Shown here: piece after piece, positions 1 through 7,062 of the stretch | Numbering within the stretch: position 1 is the stretch's first letter | Layout: each line of letters begins with the position of its first letter | DNA from: an uncultured Prosthecobacter sp. | Lineage (GTDB): Bacteria > Verrucomicrobiota > Verrucomicrobiia > Verrucomicrobiales > Verrucomicrobiaceae | DNA length: 15,182 nucleotides | Direction of reading: 5' to 3' | Assembly (NCBI GenBank): GCA_947523045.1 | Contig: CANNUR010000050.1 | Location: 1 to 15,182, forward strand | Position numbers and translations under genes: made by a program | The notes under the pieces: model-generated | Seen by the model: only the letters and a program-made list of their open reading frames with translations | Told to the model about the DNA's origin: nothing | Databases searched by the model: none

Positions 1-373
1 CAATGAGGAATTCCCTGCGACTGGTGCTGACACCATTGAGGCGCAGGGTCTGCAGGGCCTGATTGAGGGTGATGCGCGGTGTCTCGCGCAGCGACTCCTC
101 CTCGAACAGTGGCGTGTCGTCCTCGCGCGGAAAGGTGGACAAACCGAGCGGGTCGATGTTGCGCAGGCGCGCGCCGAGCTTTTTCGCCCCGGTTTCCATG
201 GCCTGCTCATTGGGCAGCAATTCCACCTTGGGCAGCCAGCCAGCTCCCGAGCTGTCGCTGCCGAGAAACAGCCTGCCGCGCTTGGCCGCTTCTGCAGGAC
301 GTGCCGGCGCCTGGGCCGACACCTCAACGGCGGCGCACAGAAGCAGCGACAGGCAAAGGGCGCGCCAGGTCAT
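1..373 (-). CDS. GspC/PilP-like periplasmic component of a secretion/pilus complex (partial, 3' end outside window)
   Basis: The reading frame opens at 373 and stays open for 124 codons to the window edge, so the C-terminus is missing. The first 20 or so residues look like a signal peptide or N-terminal anchor (MTWRALCLSLLLCAAVEVSA, then QAPA). A charged linker follows, and residues 101-124 (ITLNQALQTLRLNGVSTSRR, then EFLI) resemble the short beta-rich domain of PilP/GspC proteins, which bridge the inner-membrane platform to the secretin. Its ATG overlaps the stop of the upstream gene in an ATGA (370-373), so translation is probably coupled. Seen: open frame, leader, overlap. Inferred: the PilP/GspC role, which rests mostly on its position after the GspL-like and GspM-like genes. 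A secretin gene might follow to the left. It could instead be another lineage-specific secretion lipoprotein or periplasmic protein. Confidence 0.6.
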   Translation of the reverse strand, partial: MTWRALCLSLLLCAAVEVSAQAPARPAEAAKRGRLFLGSDSSGAGWLPKVELLPNEQAMETGAKKLGARLRNIDPLGLSTFPREDDTPLFEEESLRETPRITLNQALQTLRLNGVSTSRREFLI

Positions 374-933
374 CTGCCCCCCTCCTCTCCGGCTTTCCAG
401 CAGGTGTGTGTTGCCTCGATCACCAGGTGCTCGCGCTGGGTGAGCACATGCGCCTTGCGGGTGATCTTGAGATCCTCCAGCACGGCGTGCGGCATGAGTG
501 ATTCAACCTGGTACAAAGTTTCCTGCATCGGCCCATAACCGCCGTTGAAGCTGGTCTTGACGCGGGCAACATCCGTCTTCACCGCCTTGGCGAGACGGCC
601 GCGATCGAGCGGGAAAATCAGGCTGCCGCGCTGCAGCTCAATCTCCTTGTACTTGGGCAGAATGTTGTCGAGCAGCCGGGTGTAGAGCTGGCCGGCGTCG
701 GCGCCCAGCAGTTTTTTGTGGTCCTCAAAGACCGGCCGCTTGGGGGCGTTGTCGTTCTCGAGCTTGCGAATCGCCGCCAGGCGCATCGTGTGTTCGCGGT
801 ACATCTCCTCCTTCTGCAAGCGCACCTTTTCAAGCTTGTTCACCGCGGTCAGCACCCCGCCCAGGATGAGCAGGTTGAAGACGGCCGGCGTTACCAGACC
901 GAACCGAATGATGGGTTGGGTGTAGGCGCTCAT
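370..933 (-). CDS. GspM/PilO-like inner-membrane assembly protein
   Basis: A 187-residue protein with one membrane segment near the N-terminus (about residues 11-31, FGLVTPAVFNLLILGGVLTA). A charged, probably coiled-coil stretch follows (about 32-65), then a small soluble domain. Short cytoplasmic tail, one membrane helix, coiled coil and compact periplasmic domain is the layout of PilO and GspM, which pair with PilN/GspL in the inner-membrane platform of type IV pili and type II secretion systems. The start codon overlaps the stop of the GspL-like gene (ATGA, 930-933), and its own stop overlaps the next start (370-373), so the three genes form a tight coupled cluster. Sequence identity to known PilO is not obvious by eye; the call rests on topology, length and position. 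Confidence 0.6.
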   Translation of the reverse strand: MSAYTQPIIRFGLVTPAVFNLLILGGVLTAVNKLEKVRLQKEEMYREHTMRLAAIRKLENDNAPKRPVFEDHKKLLGADAGQLYTRLLDNILPKYKEIELQRGSLIFPLDRGRLAKAVKTDVARVKTSFNGGYGPMQETLYQVESLMPHAVLEDLKITRKAHVLTQREHLVIEATHTCWKAGEEGGR

Positions 934-2801
934 GTTCCGAACGGCTTGTCCATCGGCAACGCCAGCGGATCCTTGTCCGACAAGGTCTGGCTGATGGTGA
1001 TCTCAAAATTGAAGGGGTAGGCCATGACCGGGTCGCGCGCCAGGTCGCCCGGACTTGCCTGCGGATCATACCGCGAATTGCGCCCCTGGGTCAGGGTGAC
1101 AGTGATTTGCCGCTCGGGATCCGGGAGGTAGGACTCGTCGCCGGTCGCCCCGGCCAGTTTTTCAAAAAAGGTGCTGACGCCGCGCTGGCTGTTGATGCCG
1201 CTCAGCAGTTCCATGGCCTTGGGCTTGACCAGTCCCTTGATCTGCCAACTGCGGGTCAGACCGCTGAATTCCGGCGCCACCACCTTGCCGCGCGCGGCCA
1301 CCGGGGCCGCGCGCGCAGCGTCCATGACGTAGCTGTAGCTGTCGACACGCACGCCCGAGTCCTCGGGGAAGAGCTGGAGCAGAAACTCCATCGTCACCCA
1401 GCCGCGCGACCTCGGCAGCATGAGCTTCTCCACCAGGTTGATCTGCTTCTGTTCGTTGAGCAAAAGCGTGTTGCGCGCCGTGGCCTGCTGCACCTCCTCC
1501 GGTGTCAGATGCCAGGAAGGGTGTTTCATGGCCGCCAGCAGCGACCAGGTACCATAACCGCCAAACCCGAACAGGGCAAACGCCAGCAGACCCACCAACC
1601 AGCGCGAGATCCGCAGCAGGTTCAGGTCATTGCGGGTCGGATACAGCGTATCGAGCCGGGCAATGTCCATGAAGTTCTGATGGGCCCAGCCCTGCCAGAG
1701 CGAGGTGAAGGTGTCCGTGGCAGCCAACGGTCCGGCGCCGGCGCGGACTTTTTCAAGCGAGGCGGAGTCGTAGCTGAGGAATTCCAACAGATGTCCAGGC
1801 ACCTCCGCCAAGGCGGGCACGGTCGTCAGATCGAGTGTTTCACAGTCCAGCGGCTGACGGCTGATCGAGAACATCTCCAACTCCTCGGCTGCCGCCTGCA
1901 GCGCCTTGGCGTTGGCGGAGACCAGCAGAATTTTCGGCTTGCCACCATGGTCGCCACCGGCCAGTTCGGCGCCGACCGCCATGTTCCAAAGAATGTCACC
2001 AAAGCCCGCTGGCGTCAGACCGCCTCCGCGGTGGCCCAAGCTGCGCGCCACCCTCAATTCCCCTTCGGGACTGAGGGCAAACACCGCCGTCTGCTTGAAG
2101 TAGGGCATAACCACGAGGCACCCGCCCTTCATGTCCGGACGCGCCAGCGGCAGGCCGGCAAGCGCCTCGACCGGCGCACTCGCCACCGCGACACGGATGG
2201 GCATGCGCAGCTCCTCGCCGCAATTCATCAGCGTCTTCAAAAAGGTCTCGCGCGCTCTCGTCAGAGCGACAGCGACACCACGAGACTGGCCTTGCAGCCC
2301 CCCCCAGAAGGGCAGCAGGCGCCAGGAGGTCGATTCGGGCGAAACATCGCGATCCGCGAGAACCTCCAGCGGTTCATCCATCAGGTTGTAGCGCAGCACG
2401 CCAAAGTCGTCGCCGCCTTCCAGGCCGGCGTCGCCGAGGTCAACCACCTCCGCCAGGCCAAATTCATCGGCCACATGCAGGATCACTCCAAGCGACTTCG
2501 GCTTGGGGTCGAAGTACTTGGTGGAAAAAAATTCACCGAGCAGTTCCTTGACGCCCTCACCGGTCGTCAGTTTGGCGAGCGGCAGCTCGGGGCCGGCGCG
2601 CCAACGGTTGTCGAGACGGGAGAAGGTCGCGGAAACGACCTCTCTCCCGCCGTCGAACCAAAGATGCCATTGGCAGGCTAGCTCCTCCGGCGCCCGGTAC
2701 CAGTCGCCATCTCCCGACCGGCTCGTCTTTGATGCCACGGTGCGCGCCTGACGGTAGATGTCAGCCGGTTTGAGTTCACCAGGATCAACGATGTTGAGCA
2801 T
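930..2801 (-). CDS. GspL-like / fused PilM-PilN-like secretion-pilus platform protein
   Basis: A 623-residue protein. Residues 1 to about 395 are a soluble, probably cytoplasmic region of alternating beta strands and helices, in the position of the actin-like PilM/GspL-N domain. A single strong membrane helix follows at about 400-423 (WLVGLLAFALFGFGGYGTW). After it come a helical stretch (about 430-460) and a periplasmic domain resembling PilN, starting near the segment MEFLLQLFPEDSGVRVDSYS. GspL of type II secretion has this same cytoplasmic-membrane-periplasmic layout, while type IV pili split it into PilM and PilN. The protein is clearly longer than the roughly 400 residues usual for GspL, and I see no clear actin-type nucleotide-binding signature. 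It is followed by a GspM/PilO-like gene with a 4-base overlap and preceded by a prepilin gene 47 bases upstream. No clear Shine-Dalgarno sequence precedes the ATG. Confidence 0.65.
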   Translation of the reverse strand: MLNIVDPGELKPADIYRQARTVASKTSRSGDGDWYRAPEELACQWHLWFDGGREVVSATFSRLDNRWRAGPELPLAKLTTGEGVKELLGEFFSTKYFDPKPKSLGVILHVADEFGLAEVVDLGDAGLEGGDDFGVLRYNLMDEPLEVLADRDVSPESTSWRLLPFWGGLQGQSRGVAVALTRARETFLKTLMNCGEELRMPIRVAVASAPVEALAGLPLARPDMKGGCLVVMPYFKQTAVFALSPEGELRVARSLGHRGGGLTPAGFGDILWNMAVGAELAGGDHGGKPKILLVSANAKALQAAAEELEMFSISRQPLDCETLDLTTVPALAEVPGHLLEFLSYDSASLEKVRAGAGPLAATDTFTSLWQGWAHQNFMDIARLDTLYPTRNDLNLLRISRWLVGLLAFALFGFGGYGTWSLLAAMKHPSWHLTPEEVQQATARNTLLLNEQKQINLVEKLMLPRSRGWVTMEFLLQLFPEDSGVRVDSYSYVMDAARAAPVAARGKVVAPEFSGLTRSWQIKGLVKPKAMELLSGINSQRGVSTFFEKLAGATGDESYLPDPERQITVTLTQGRNSRYDPQASPGDLARDPVMAYPFNFEITISQTLSDKDPLALPMDKPFGT

Positions 2802-2848
2802 GACATGAGGGGACGACTTGCGCCGGGCGCAGAGTCACCGGCTTGCAC

Positions 2849-3283
2849 TCACCAGTCCACGGTGTCAGCTGCGACGAGCGCGTGCGATATACCCGTGGCA
2901 GTATAGGTGCAGTTGCCGTAGGGCTCACCCACGTCCGGCACATCGCCCGTCCAAGTGTAGCTAAGGGTGCTGTCGCTGGGGCACTTGGGCTCGTTTTCCA
3001 TCAGCAGGCCGGCGCCGAAGACGCTGGTACTGGCCAAGGGGGCGCCGATGGAGAGGTTCTGCATGTTGGCGCCCGAGCGGACCGCTTTCTGGACGGCCGA
3101 GAGCTGCATCTTGCACTTCGCCTTGTCTGCGCCCTGGCGGTAGGTGCCGAGGCCCATGAAGACGACAGCGATCAGGCCCAAGAGGAGCGCGATCACCAAG
3201 CTGATTTCGATGAGGGTCATGCCGGAGGCGTTGAGACGCTTGGCGAGACGGTTCTTGCGAGTGTAGTTGATGTGTGTTTTCAT
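2849..3283 (-). CDS. Type IV prepilin-like protein / type II secretion pseudopilin
   Basis: A 144-residue protein with a classic prepilin N-terminus. A positively charged leader of 21 residues ends in glycine, followed by MTLIEISLVIALLLGLIAVV. Prepilin peptidase would cut after Gly21, giving a mature N-terminal methionine with glutamate at position +5, the residue needed for pilus packing. The hydrophobic helix runs to about residue 45. The remaining small head has cysteines in KCKMQ, KCPSD and YGNCTY. The leader is longer than the 6-10 residues common in type IVa pilins. It lies 47 bases upstream of the GspL-like gene in the same direction, so it is probably the first gene of the locus. Subunit role (major pilin or GspG/H-type pseudopilin) cannot be settled from sequence; the short head suggests a pseudopilin. 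No Shine-Dalgarno sequence is visible in the AT-rich stretch before the ATG. Confidence 0.8.
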   Translation of the reverse strand: MKTHINYTRKNRLAKRLNASGMTLIEISLVIALLLGLIAVVFMGLGTYRQGADKAKCKMQLSAVQKAVRSGANMQNLSIGAPLASTSVFGAGLLMENEPKCPSDSTLSYTWTGDVPDVGEPYGNCTYTATGISHALVAADTVDW

Positions 3284-3315
3284 TTTAATTATGGAATTTA
3301 TATTCCACAGCCTGA

Positions 3316-3343
3316 TTTATCGCTCGGTTTCGATTTCGTGCAA
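3316..3343 (-). promoter_or_regulatory. Weak candidate promoter for the prepilin operon
   Basis: On the minus strand TTGCAC (3338-3343) and GATAAA (3316-3321) are separated by 16 bases, 33 bases before the prepilin start. The match is 3 of 6 at the -35 box and 4 of 6 at the -10 box, in an AT-rich setting. No sigma-54 type GG/GC pair was found. Only a tentative call; housekeeping promoters in this kind of bacterium are poorly defined. Confidence 0.22.
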
Positions 3344-3460
3344 TAAAAAATTTTCTCTCGGATTAGGTGTAGAGCCTAGTCTGAAAACCGTGCCGGCAGC
3401 ACACTCGATGCTGCCGCGCTGTGGCGCCTCCACAAAGATGGCTTGCGTGCACGGGTTCAT
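3317..3460 (-). CDS. Possible 47-residue small protein (doubtful)
   Basis: A short open frame from an ATG at 3460 to a TAA at 3317, giving 47 residues that begin MNPCTQAIFVEAPQRG and end ETER. A purine-rich AAAAAGG lies directly against the ATG, too close for normal ribosome binding. The first half has GC-rich third positions and the second half AT-rich ones, which does not look like a single normal coding frame. It also overlaps both hairpins and the candidate prepilin promoter. I do not recognise the sequence. It may be a chance frame through a structured element; it is recorded because nothing else explains the GC-rich core. Confidence 0.15.
   Translation of the reverse strand: MNPCTQAIFVEAPQRGSIECAAGTVFRLGSTPNPRENFLLHEIETER
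3394..3416. repeat. Inverted repeat (7-bp stem, 9-base loop)
   Basis: CGGCAGC at 3394-3400 pairs perfectly with GCTGCCG at 3410-3416. On the minus strand it is followed by GCACGGTTTTC, so it could act as a weak terminator or attenuator ahead of the pilus locus. Confidence 0.5.
3420..3434. repeat. Inverted repeat (5-bp stem, 5-base loop) next to the larger hairpin
   Basis: TGTGG at 3420-3424 pairs with CCACA at 3430-3434. It sits three bases from the 3394-3416 hairpin, so the two could form a tandem stem-loop structure in RNA. Confidence 0.35.
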
Positions 3461-3550
3461 CCTTTTTGAAAAACAAGTCTCGCCGGAGGTAAATAATCCG
3501 AATTTCGTTAAATTTTAAAAAAACGAACCGAATGTCAATAACTATTCCCC

Positions 3551-4543
3551 TCATTCGCTTTTGCCTGTCGCTTCGACCGGGTGCAGAAAGAGGTACTGCC
3601 AGACCGGCTCGTGCAGCAACTTGCCTTCGGGATCGCGCGCCGCGGCAGAACCGGGCACCACGGAACTGTGGGCGCGCTTGTCATTGCCCTGAACATCGAA
3701 GTCGGTGAGCAGGCGCCGGGTGTTCTCATAAGGCGGCGAGCTGCGGTCGACAAACACCAGCGGCCCGTGTGCCTGCAGCCCCATCATCTCCCACGAGCGA
3801 TCGTAATGGTGGCCGGTCCAGCCACCGTCGAGCACGTGGGTGAAGGCGAAGATCCGGTTCGTGGAGGTCGCCGAGGGCAGGCCCTGCCAGCTCTCCAACT
3901 GGTCGCGCGGCCCGCAGAAGCAGACAACACGGTCGACCGCCTGGTGTTTGGCGAAGCGGGCGGCCGTCGTCGCGCCGTGTGAGGAGCCGGCGACGGTGAC
4001 CTTGTCCCAGCGCAGGCCGTCCTTGGCGAGGAACTGATCCCAGCGACCGCCCGGATGCTCGCGGGCAAGCCAGCGCACGAACTGGTGGGCGCGCTCCATC
4101 AGGCCATCCGGCTTGGGAATCGCACACCAGTCGCTGTGGTCCTCGCCGGTGGCGGCCTCCAGGCGGATGTCGCCGAGGGTGCGGCCGTCATCACGCCTTG
4201 CTGCCGGGACCAGCCCGAACCATTTGTTGGCGTAGTGAACCTGGATCACGTGCAGACCAAACTGGTTGAGCCGCTCAAAAAGAGCCTCGCTCGGCCCCAT
4301 CAGCCAGATCACCAGTCGCCCCTGTGGCGCGACGCGGGTGTCGACACAGGCCTGCTGCACATCCTGGGGCTTGCCGTTTTTGTCGGCGAACACAAAGCCG
4401 AGTTCCGGGTGCTCGCGCGCCCGAGGGTCAATGACGCTGGCGCGGGCGCTGAACTGGCGGCGCTGGGGCTGGGGGTCGTCAAAGGCGGGAACGGCGGCGC
4501 TGGTGACCAACGGCAGCAGGCTAAGAAGGAGGAATCGGTTCAT
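3551..4543 (-). CDS. Secreted alpha/beta-hydrolase-fold protein
   Basis: A 330-residue protein with a cleavable-looking signal peptide (about residues 1-18, MNRFLLLSLLPLVTSAAVPA), so probably periplasmic or exported. The nucleophile elbow GSSHG is at 186-190 within VTVAGSSHGATTAARFAKH, with Ser188 as predicted nucleophile. A likely catalytic histidine is His292 (KRAHSS), and acidic candidates lie in CGPRDQ (209-214) and after FVD (264-266). The layout fits an alpha/beta hydrolase; it recalls the poorly characterised BPSS1187-like group, but this is only an impression. Substrate unknown. The frame is open far upstream, inside the dehydratase gene, but the leader peptide fixes the start at 4543, four bases after the dehydratase stop (4548). 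It is therefore probably the last gene of the mtnA operon. No clear Shine-Dalgarno sequence. Confidence 0.72.
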   Translation of the reverse strand: MNRFLLLSLLPLVTSAAVPAFDDPQPQRRQFSARASVIDPRAREHPELGFVFADKNGKPQDVQQACVDTRVAPQGRLVIWLMGPSEALFERLNQFGLHVIQVHYANKWFGLVPAARRDDGRTLGDIRLEAATGEDHSDWCAIPKPDGLMERAHQFVRWLAREHPGGRWDQFLAKDGLRWDKVTVAGSSHGATTAARFAKHQAVDRVVCFCGPRDQLESWQGLPSATSTNRIFAFTHVLDGGWTGHHYDRSWEMMGLQAHGPLVFVDRSSPPYENTRRLLTDFDVQGNDKRAHSSVVPGSAAARDPEGKLLHEPVWQYLFLHPVEATGKSE

Positions 4544-4547
4544 GGAA

Positions 4548-5396
4548 TCAGGATTCGAAGCGGCGGCCGGCGGGATAACTGCCGAGCACGCGCAGGGCGG
4601 CGCCGTCGGCGCAGGTTTTGGCGAGGGCCTCGGCCACGGCTGGCAGGGCGGGCGAGCCCTCGATTTCGACGAAGAATCGGTACTGGTTGGGGCGGCCGCG
4701 CACGGGACGTGACTCCAGCCGCTTGAGGTTGATGGCGGCCTCACTGAGCGGGGTGAGGAAGCGGCAGAGACTGCCGGGCCGGTCGGGCAGATCGACGACC
4801 AGGGCCATGCGTTGGTTGGCCGGCCCGGGCGGATTCTCGGCATGGCCGAGCAAATAGAACTGGGTGATGTTGGGCACTTCGCCGGCGACCGGAAAGTGCA
4901 GCTGGTCGAGGCCGGGCCGGGCGGCGTTTGGACGCGGGCCGATGGCCGCGGCCCCTTCCAGGGTCGCCGCCTTCTCCGCCGCCTTGGCCGTGCTCGCCTC
5001 AACCACCCGGCGCACCTGCGGGTAGTGCGCGGTCAACCATTCGTCGCAGTGGAAAAACGGCATCGCATGGGAGTGAATCGTGCGGACTTCCGTGCCCGGT
5101 CGCCCAAGCAGGGCCAGCTTCACATCCAGCGTCAGTTCTTCGACAATGAAGAGCCGGCAGCGGTCGTCGAGCAGGCGGTCGACCGTGTCGATGATGAAGC
5201 CGCCGGAGGAATTTTCGATCGGTACCAGGCCGAGCGCGTCCGGCGCGCTGGCGAGGAAGTCGAAGACCTCGCCAATGCTCGCCATGAGACGCACCGGCGC
5301 TTCCGGAAAGCGCATGCCGGCAAGCAGGTGGGAAAAGCTGCCGTCGGGGCCGAGGCAGGCGAGCACGGCGGGTGGCGGAGAATCGGGCGCAGTCAT
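4548..5396 (-). CDS. pheA: Prephenate dehydratase with C-terminal ACT domain (divergent)
   Basis: A 282-residue stand-alone prephenate dehydratase, which converts prephenate to phenylpyruvate in phenylalanine synthesis; there is no chorismate mutase domain. The catalytic region (about 10-185) shows LGPDGSFSH (15-23), VPIENSSGGF (58-67), ASTAKAA (134-140) and NITQF (176-180). The ACT domain (about 195-280) carries the phenylalanine-binding ESRP motif at 228-231. Two family motifs deviate: the usual TRF is TQF (Thr178 kept, Arg replaced by Gln179), and the usual HPQ after the central serine is HAM (110-112). The frame is open to 5585, but the homology begins just after the ATG at 5396, so that start is chosen; the extra residues would overlap the upstream protease gene. 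It lies 34 bases after the PrsW-type gene and 4 bases before the hydrolase gene. Feedback control by phenylalanine through the ACT domain is likely. Confidence 0.88.
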   Translation of the reverse strand: MTAPDSPPPAVLACLGPDGSFSHLLAGMRFPEAPVRLMASIGEVFDFLASAPDALGLVPIENSSGGFIIDTVDRLLDDRCRLFIVEELTLDVKLALLGRPGTEVRTIHSHAMPFFHCDEWLTAHYPQVRRVVEASTAKAAEKAATLEGAAAIGPRPNAARPGLDQLHFPVAGEVPNITQFYLLGHAENPPGPANQRMALVVDLPDRPGSLCRFLTPLSEAAINLKRLESRPVRGRPNQYRFFVEIEGSPALPAVAEALAKTCADGAALRVLGSYPAGRRFES

Positions 5397-5430
5397 GAAC
5401 GCGCCATGGTCCGCCCGGGCGAACGAAAGG

Positions 5431-7047
5431 TCAAGACGCACCGAGTCGATGCCAGTAGATGAACAGCAGCGGCAGCACGGCGAGGCACTCCATGCCTGCC
5501 GCCGCCAGGCTGGCGCGATCGGCGGTCTGCACGGCCGTGGCAACCAGACTCCAGGCGATGAGCAGGGCCGTGCCGAGCACGACAATCGCTCCCGGACTGA
5601 GCCAGCGCCGGCCAGGCCTCGCCTCCTGCTCGGCCAGATCGAGAAACTGCCAAGCTGTCAGCGCCAGAACCGCCATCGCCAGGAAGTCCAGCCCGGGCGT
5701 GTCCGCAGAGGCGGCAAAATCGTACACGCCGTGCACGATGATCACCAGCGGCAGCGTCATCAGAACACCCTCAATCCGAGCGAAGCGCGAGCGCAGGGCT
5801 TGGTATAGCGCGTGCAGCAGCAGGCCGCTGAGCGCGGCGTGCATGAAATTGGCGGTGAGGAAGCGTACCACCGCGACCCCACCGCCATACTGCTCGTAAT
5901 AATTGAGATTTTCTTCGAGGGCGAAACCCAGTCCGACAAAAGCACCGGTGAACAGCGCCCGGCCCGGCACCCGCTGCCAGAGCAACCAGGGCAGGAACAG
6001 CGCTCCGGCCGCCAGCTTGGCCAGTTCCTCACGCAGGCCGACCCCGCCGAGGTAGTACCACAGGTCCTCCGGAAAGGGGGCGTCGGCGCTCATGCCGTGC
6101 ACCACCTCCTGCCAGCCAGCCACGCTCAGCGCTGGCATGACGCTGAAGGCCCCAGCCAGCAGGGGTGCCAGCGGCCAGAGCCAGCGCCGGCCCTCGCCCG
6201 GCCCCTGCAGCACCAGCACCCCATACCAAAGCAGGGCGGCAAAACCAGCCAGGGCCAGGGCCGCCACCGGCAGGTGGCTGAGCCGGTGCCCCAGCAGGCC
6301 GCGCCATTGCAGACCGACGTCCCCCAGCAGCGTGCCGGCATGATGCTGCAGCAGGGGCGAGACCCCCTCCAGCCAGCCGGGTGCCGACGCCATGCTGGCT
6401 AGCGACTCGACATCCCGCAGGCGCAGGGCCAGCCGCAGGGCGGCCTCGCGCGCCGCCGAGGCCGTCTCAAACAGCAGGCCTTCGCGCATCAGCAGCGCCA
6501 GCGCCGCAGCCTGCTCGCGCGCACGCAGGTGCAGCGTGGCGAGCAGTTCGTTGGCCAACTCGGCATCCCTGCGGGCCGCCGCCTCCAGTCGCTGCCGGGC
6601 CTGCTTGCCTCCAGCCGCCGGTGCATCCAGCCAGGCCTGCAGAAAATCCTCCAGCACCCGCCGCGCGACCGGCTCCTGCTTTTGGAGCAACGGCGCGGTC
6701 GCCCAATCAAAGATAAGCCCCTCATTCTGAAACGTGGTCCAGTCCGGTGCCGGCGTCGCCTGGGCCCGACGCACCACCTCGGCACGCAGACAGACCCGCC
6801 CCAGCCAGAGGGCCAGGGCTCGTGGCGCAGGCTCAGGCAGGCGCCGCAAGGCCTGCCACTCCGCCCGCAGCGCCTGTTCGACCGGATCCGGGGCAAAATC
6901 TGCACTCTTGTGCTGCGTTAGGGCTGTCAGCATCAGGGCAACGGCAAAGCCCCAGACCACAATCACCAGCGCTGCACGCTTCAACCAGCCGCGGTCGCGA
7001 CTCAACGCATGCAAACGCGCTCGCCAGCCGTGGATCAGGGATGCCAT
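5431..7047 (-). CDS. PrsW-family intramembrane metalloprotease with long N-terminal extension
   Basis: A 538-residue membrane protein. One membrane helix lies at about 25-43, followed by a largely helical soluble region (about 50-250) of unknown function. A multi-helix membrane core (about 258-535) carries the PrsW hallmarks: REELAKL (Glu340, Glu341, Lys344), GFALEEN (Glu378, Glu379), His403 in FMHAALSG and His439 in HGVYDF. These residues belong to the PrsW/CPBP-type proteases; PrsW of Bacillus starts anti-sigma factor degradation. The bacillary enzyme is much shorter, about 220 residues, so the N-terminal part is an added domain, perhaps for substrate sensing. An AAAGG lies about 8 bases before the ATG, supporting this start. 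It sits 15 bases after mtnA and 34 bases before pheA. The substrate is not evident; no sigma or anti-sigma gene is present in the window. Confidence 0.82.
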   Translation of the reverse strand: MASLIHGWRARLHALSRDRGWLKRAALVIVVWGFAVALMLTALTQHKSADFAPDPVEQALRAEWQALRRLPEPAPRALALWLGRVCLRAEVVRRAQATPAPDWTTFQNEGLIFDWATAPLLQKQEPVARRVLEDFLQAWLDAPAAGGKQARQRLEAAARRDAELANELLATLHLRAREQAAALALLMREGLLFETASAAREAALRLALRLRDVESLASMASAPGWLEGVSPLLQHHAGTLLGDVGLQWRGLLGHRLSHLPVAALALAGFAALLWYGVLVLQGPGEGRRWLWPLAPLLAGAFSVMPALSVAGWQEVVHGMSADAPFPEDLWYYLGGVGLREELAKLAAGALFLPWLLWQRVPGRALFTGAFVGLGFALEENLNYYEQYGGGVAVVRFLTANFMHAALSGLLLHALYQALRSRFARIEGVLMTLPLVIIVHGVYDFAASADTPGLDFLAMAVLALTAWQFLDLAEQEARPGRRWLSPGAIVVLGTALLIAWSLVATAVQTADRASLAAAGMECLAVLPLLFIYWHRLGAS

Positions 7048-7062
7048 GCTGCTGCCTTTGTT

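Larger units (their letters stand above)
3284..3550. other. AT-rich intergenic spacer with a GC-rich structured core
   Basis: This 267-base spacer separates the hydrolase gene from the prepilin gene, both on the minus strand. The flanks (3284-3380 and 3480-3550) are far more AT-rich than the surrounding genes, while about 3386-3460 is GC-rich and holds two adjacent hairpins. A run of seven T on the minus strand (3517-3523) lies about 28 bases past the hydrolase stop, but no GC stem precedes it directly, so it is a poor intrinsic terminator. A weak 6-base arm pair (3504-3509 with 3522-3527) surrounds that run. The spacer most likely holds the end of the hydrolase transcript and the promoter of the pilus locus. 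Confidence 0.6.

Noticed and set aside
1107..2681. A 524-codon plus-strand open frame antisense to the GspL-like gene.
   Set aside because: The minus-strand product has a membrane helix and ATGA coupling to its neighbour; the plus-strand product is rich in Arg, Gln and His, as expected from an antisense GC-rich frame.
3394..3434. The two hairpins as a CRISPR repeat or integron attachment site.
   Set aside because: There is only one copy of each, no regular spacing, and no cas or integrase gene nearby.
3267..3518. An 83-codon plus-strand open frame across the spacer.
   Set aside because: It overlaps the prepilin start, has no ribosome-binding signal and no recognisable sequence.
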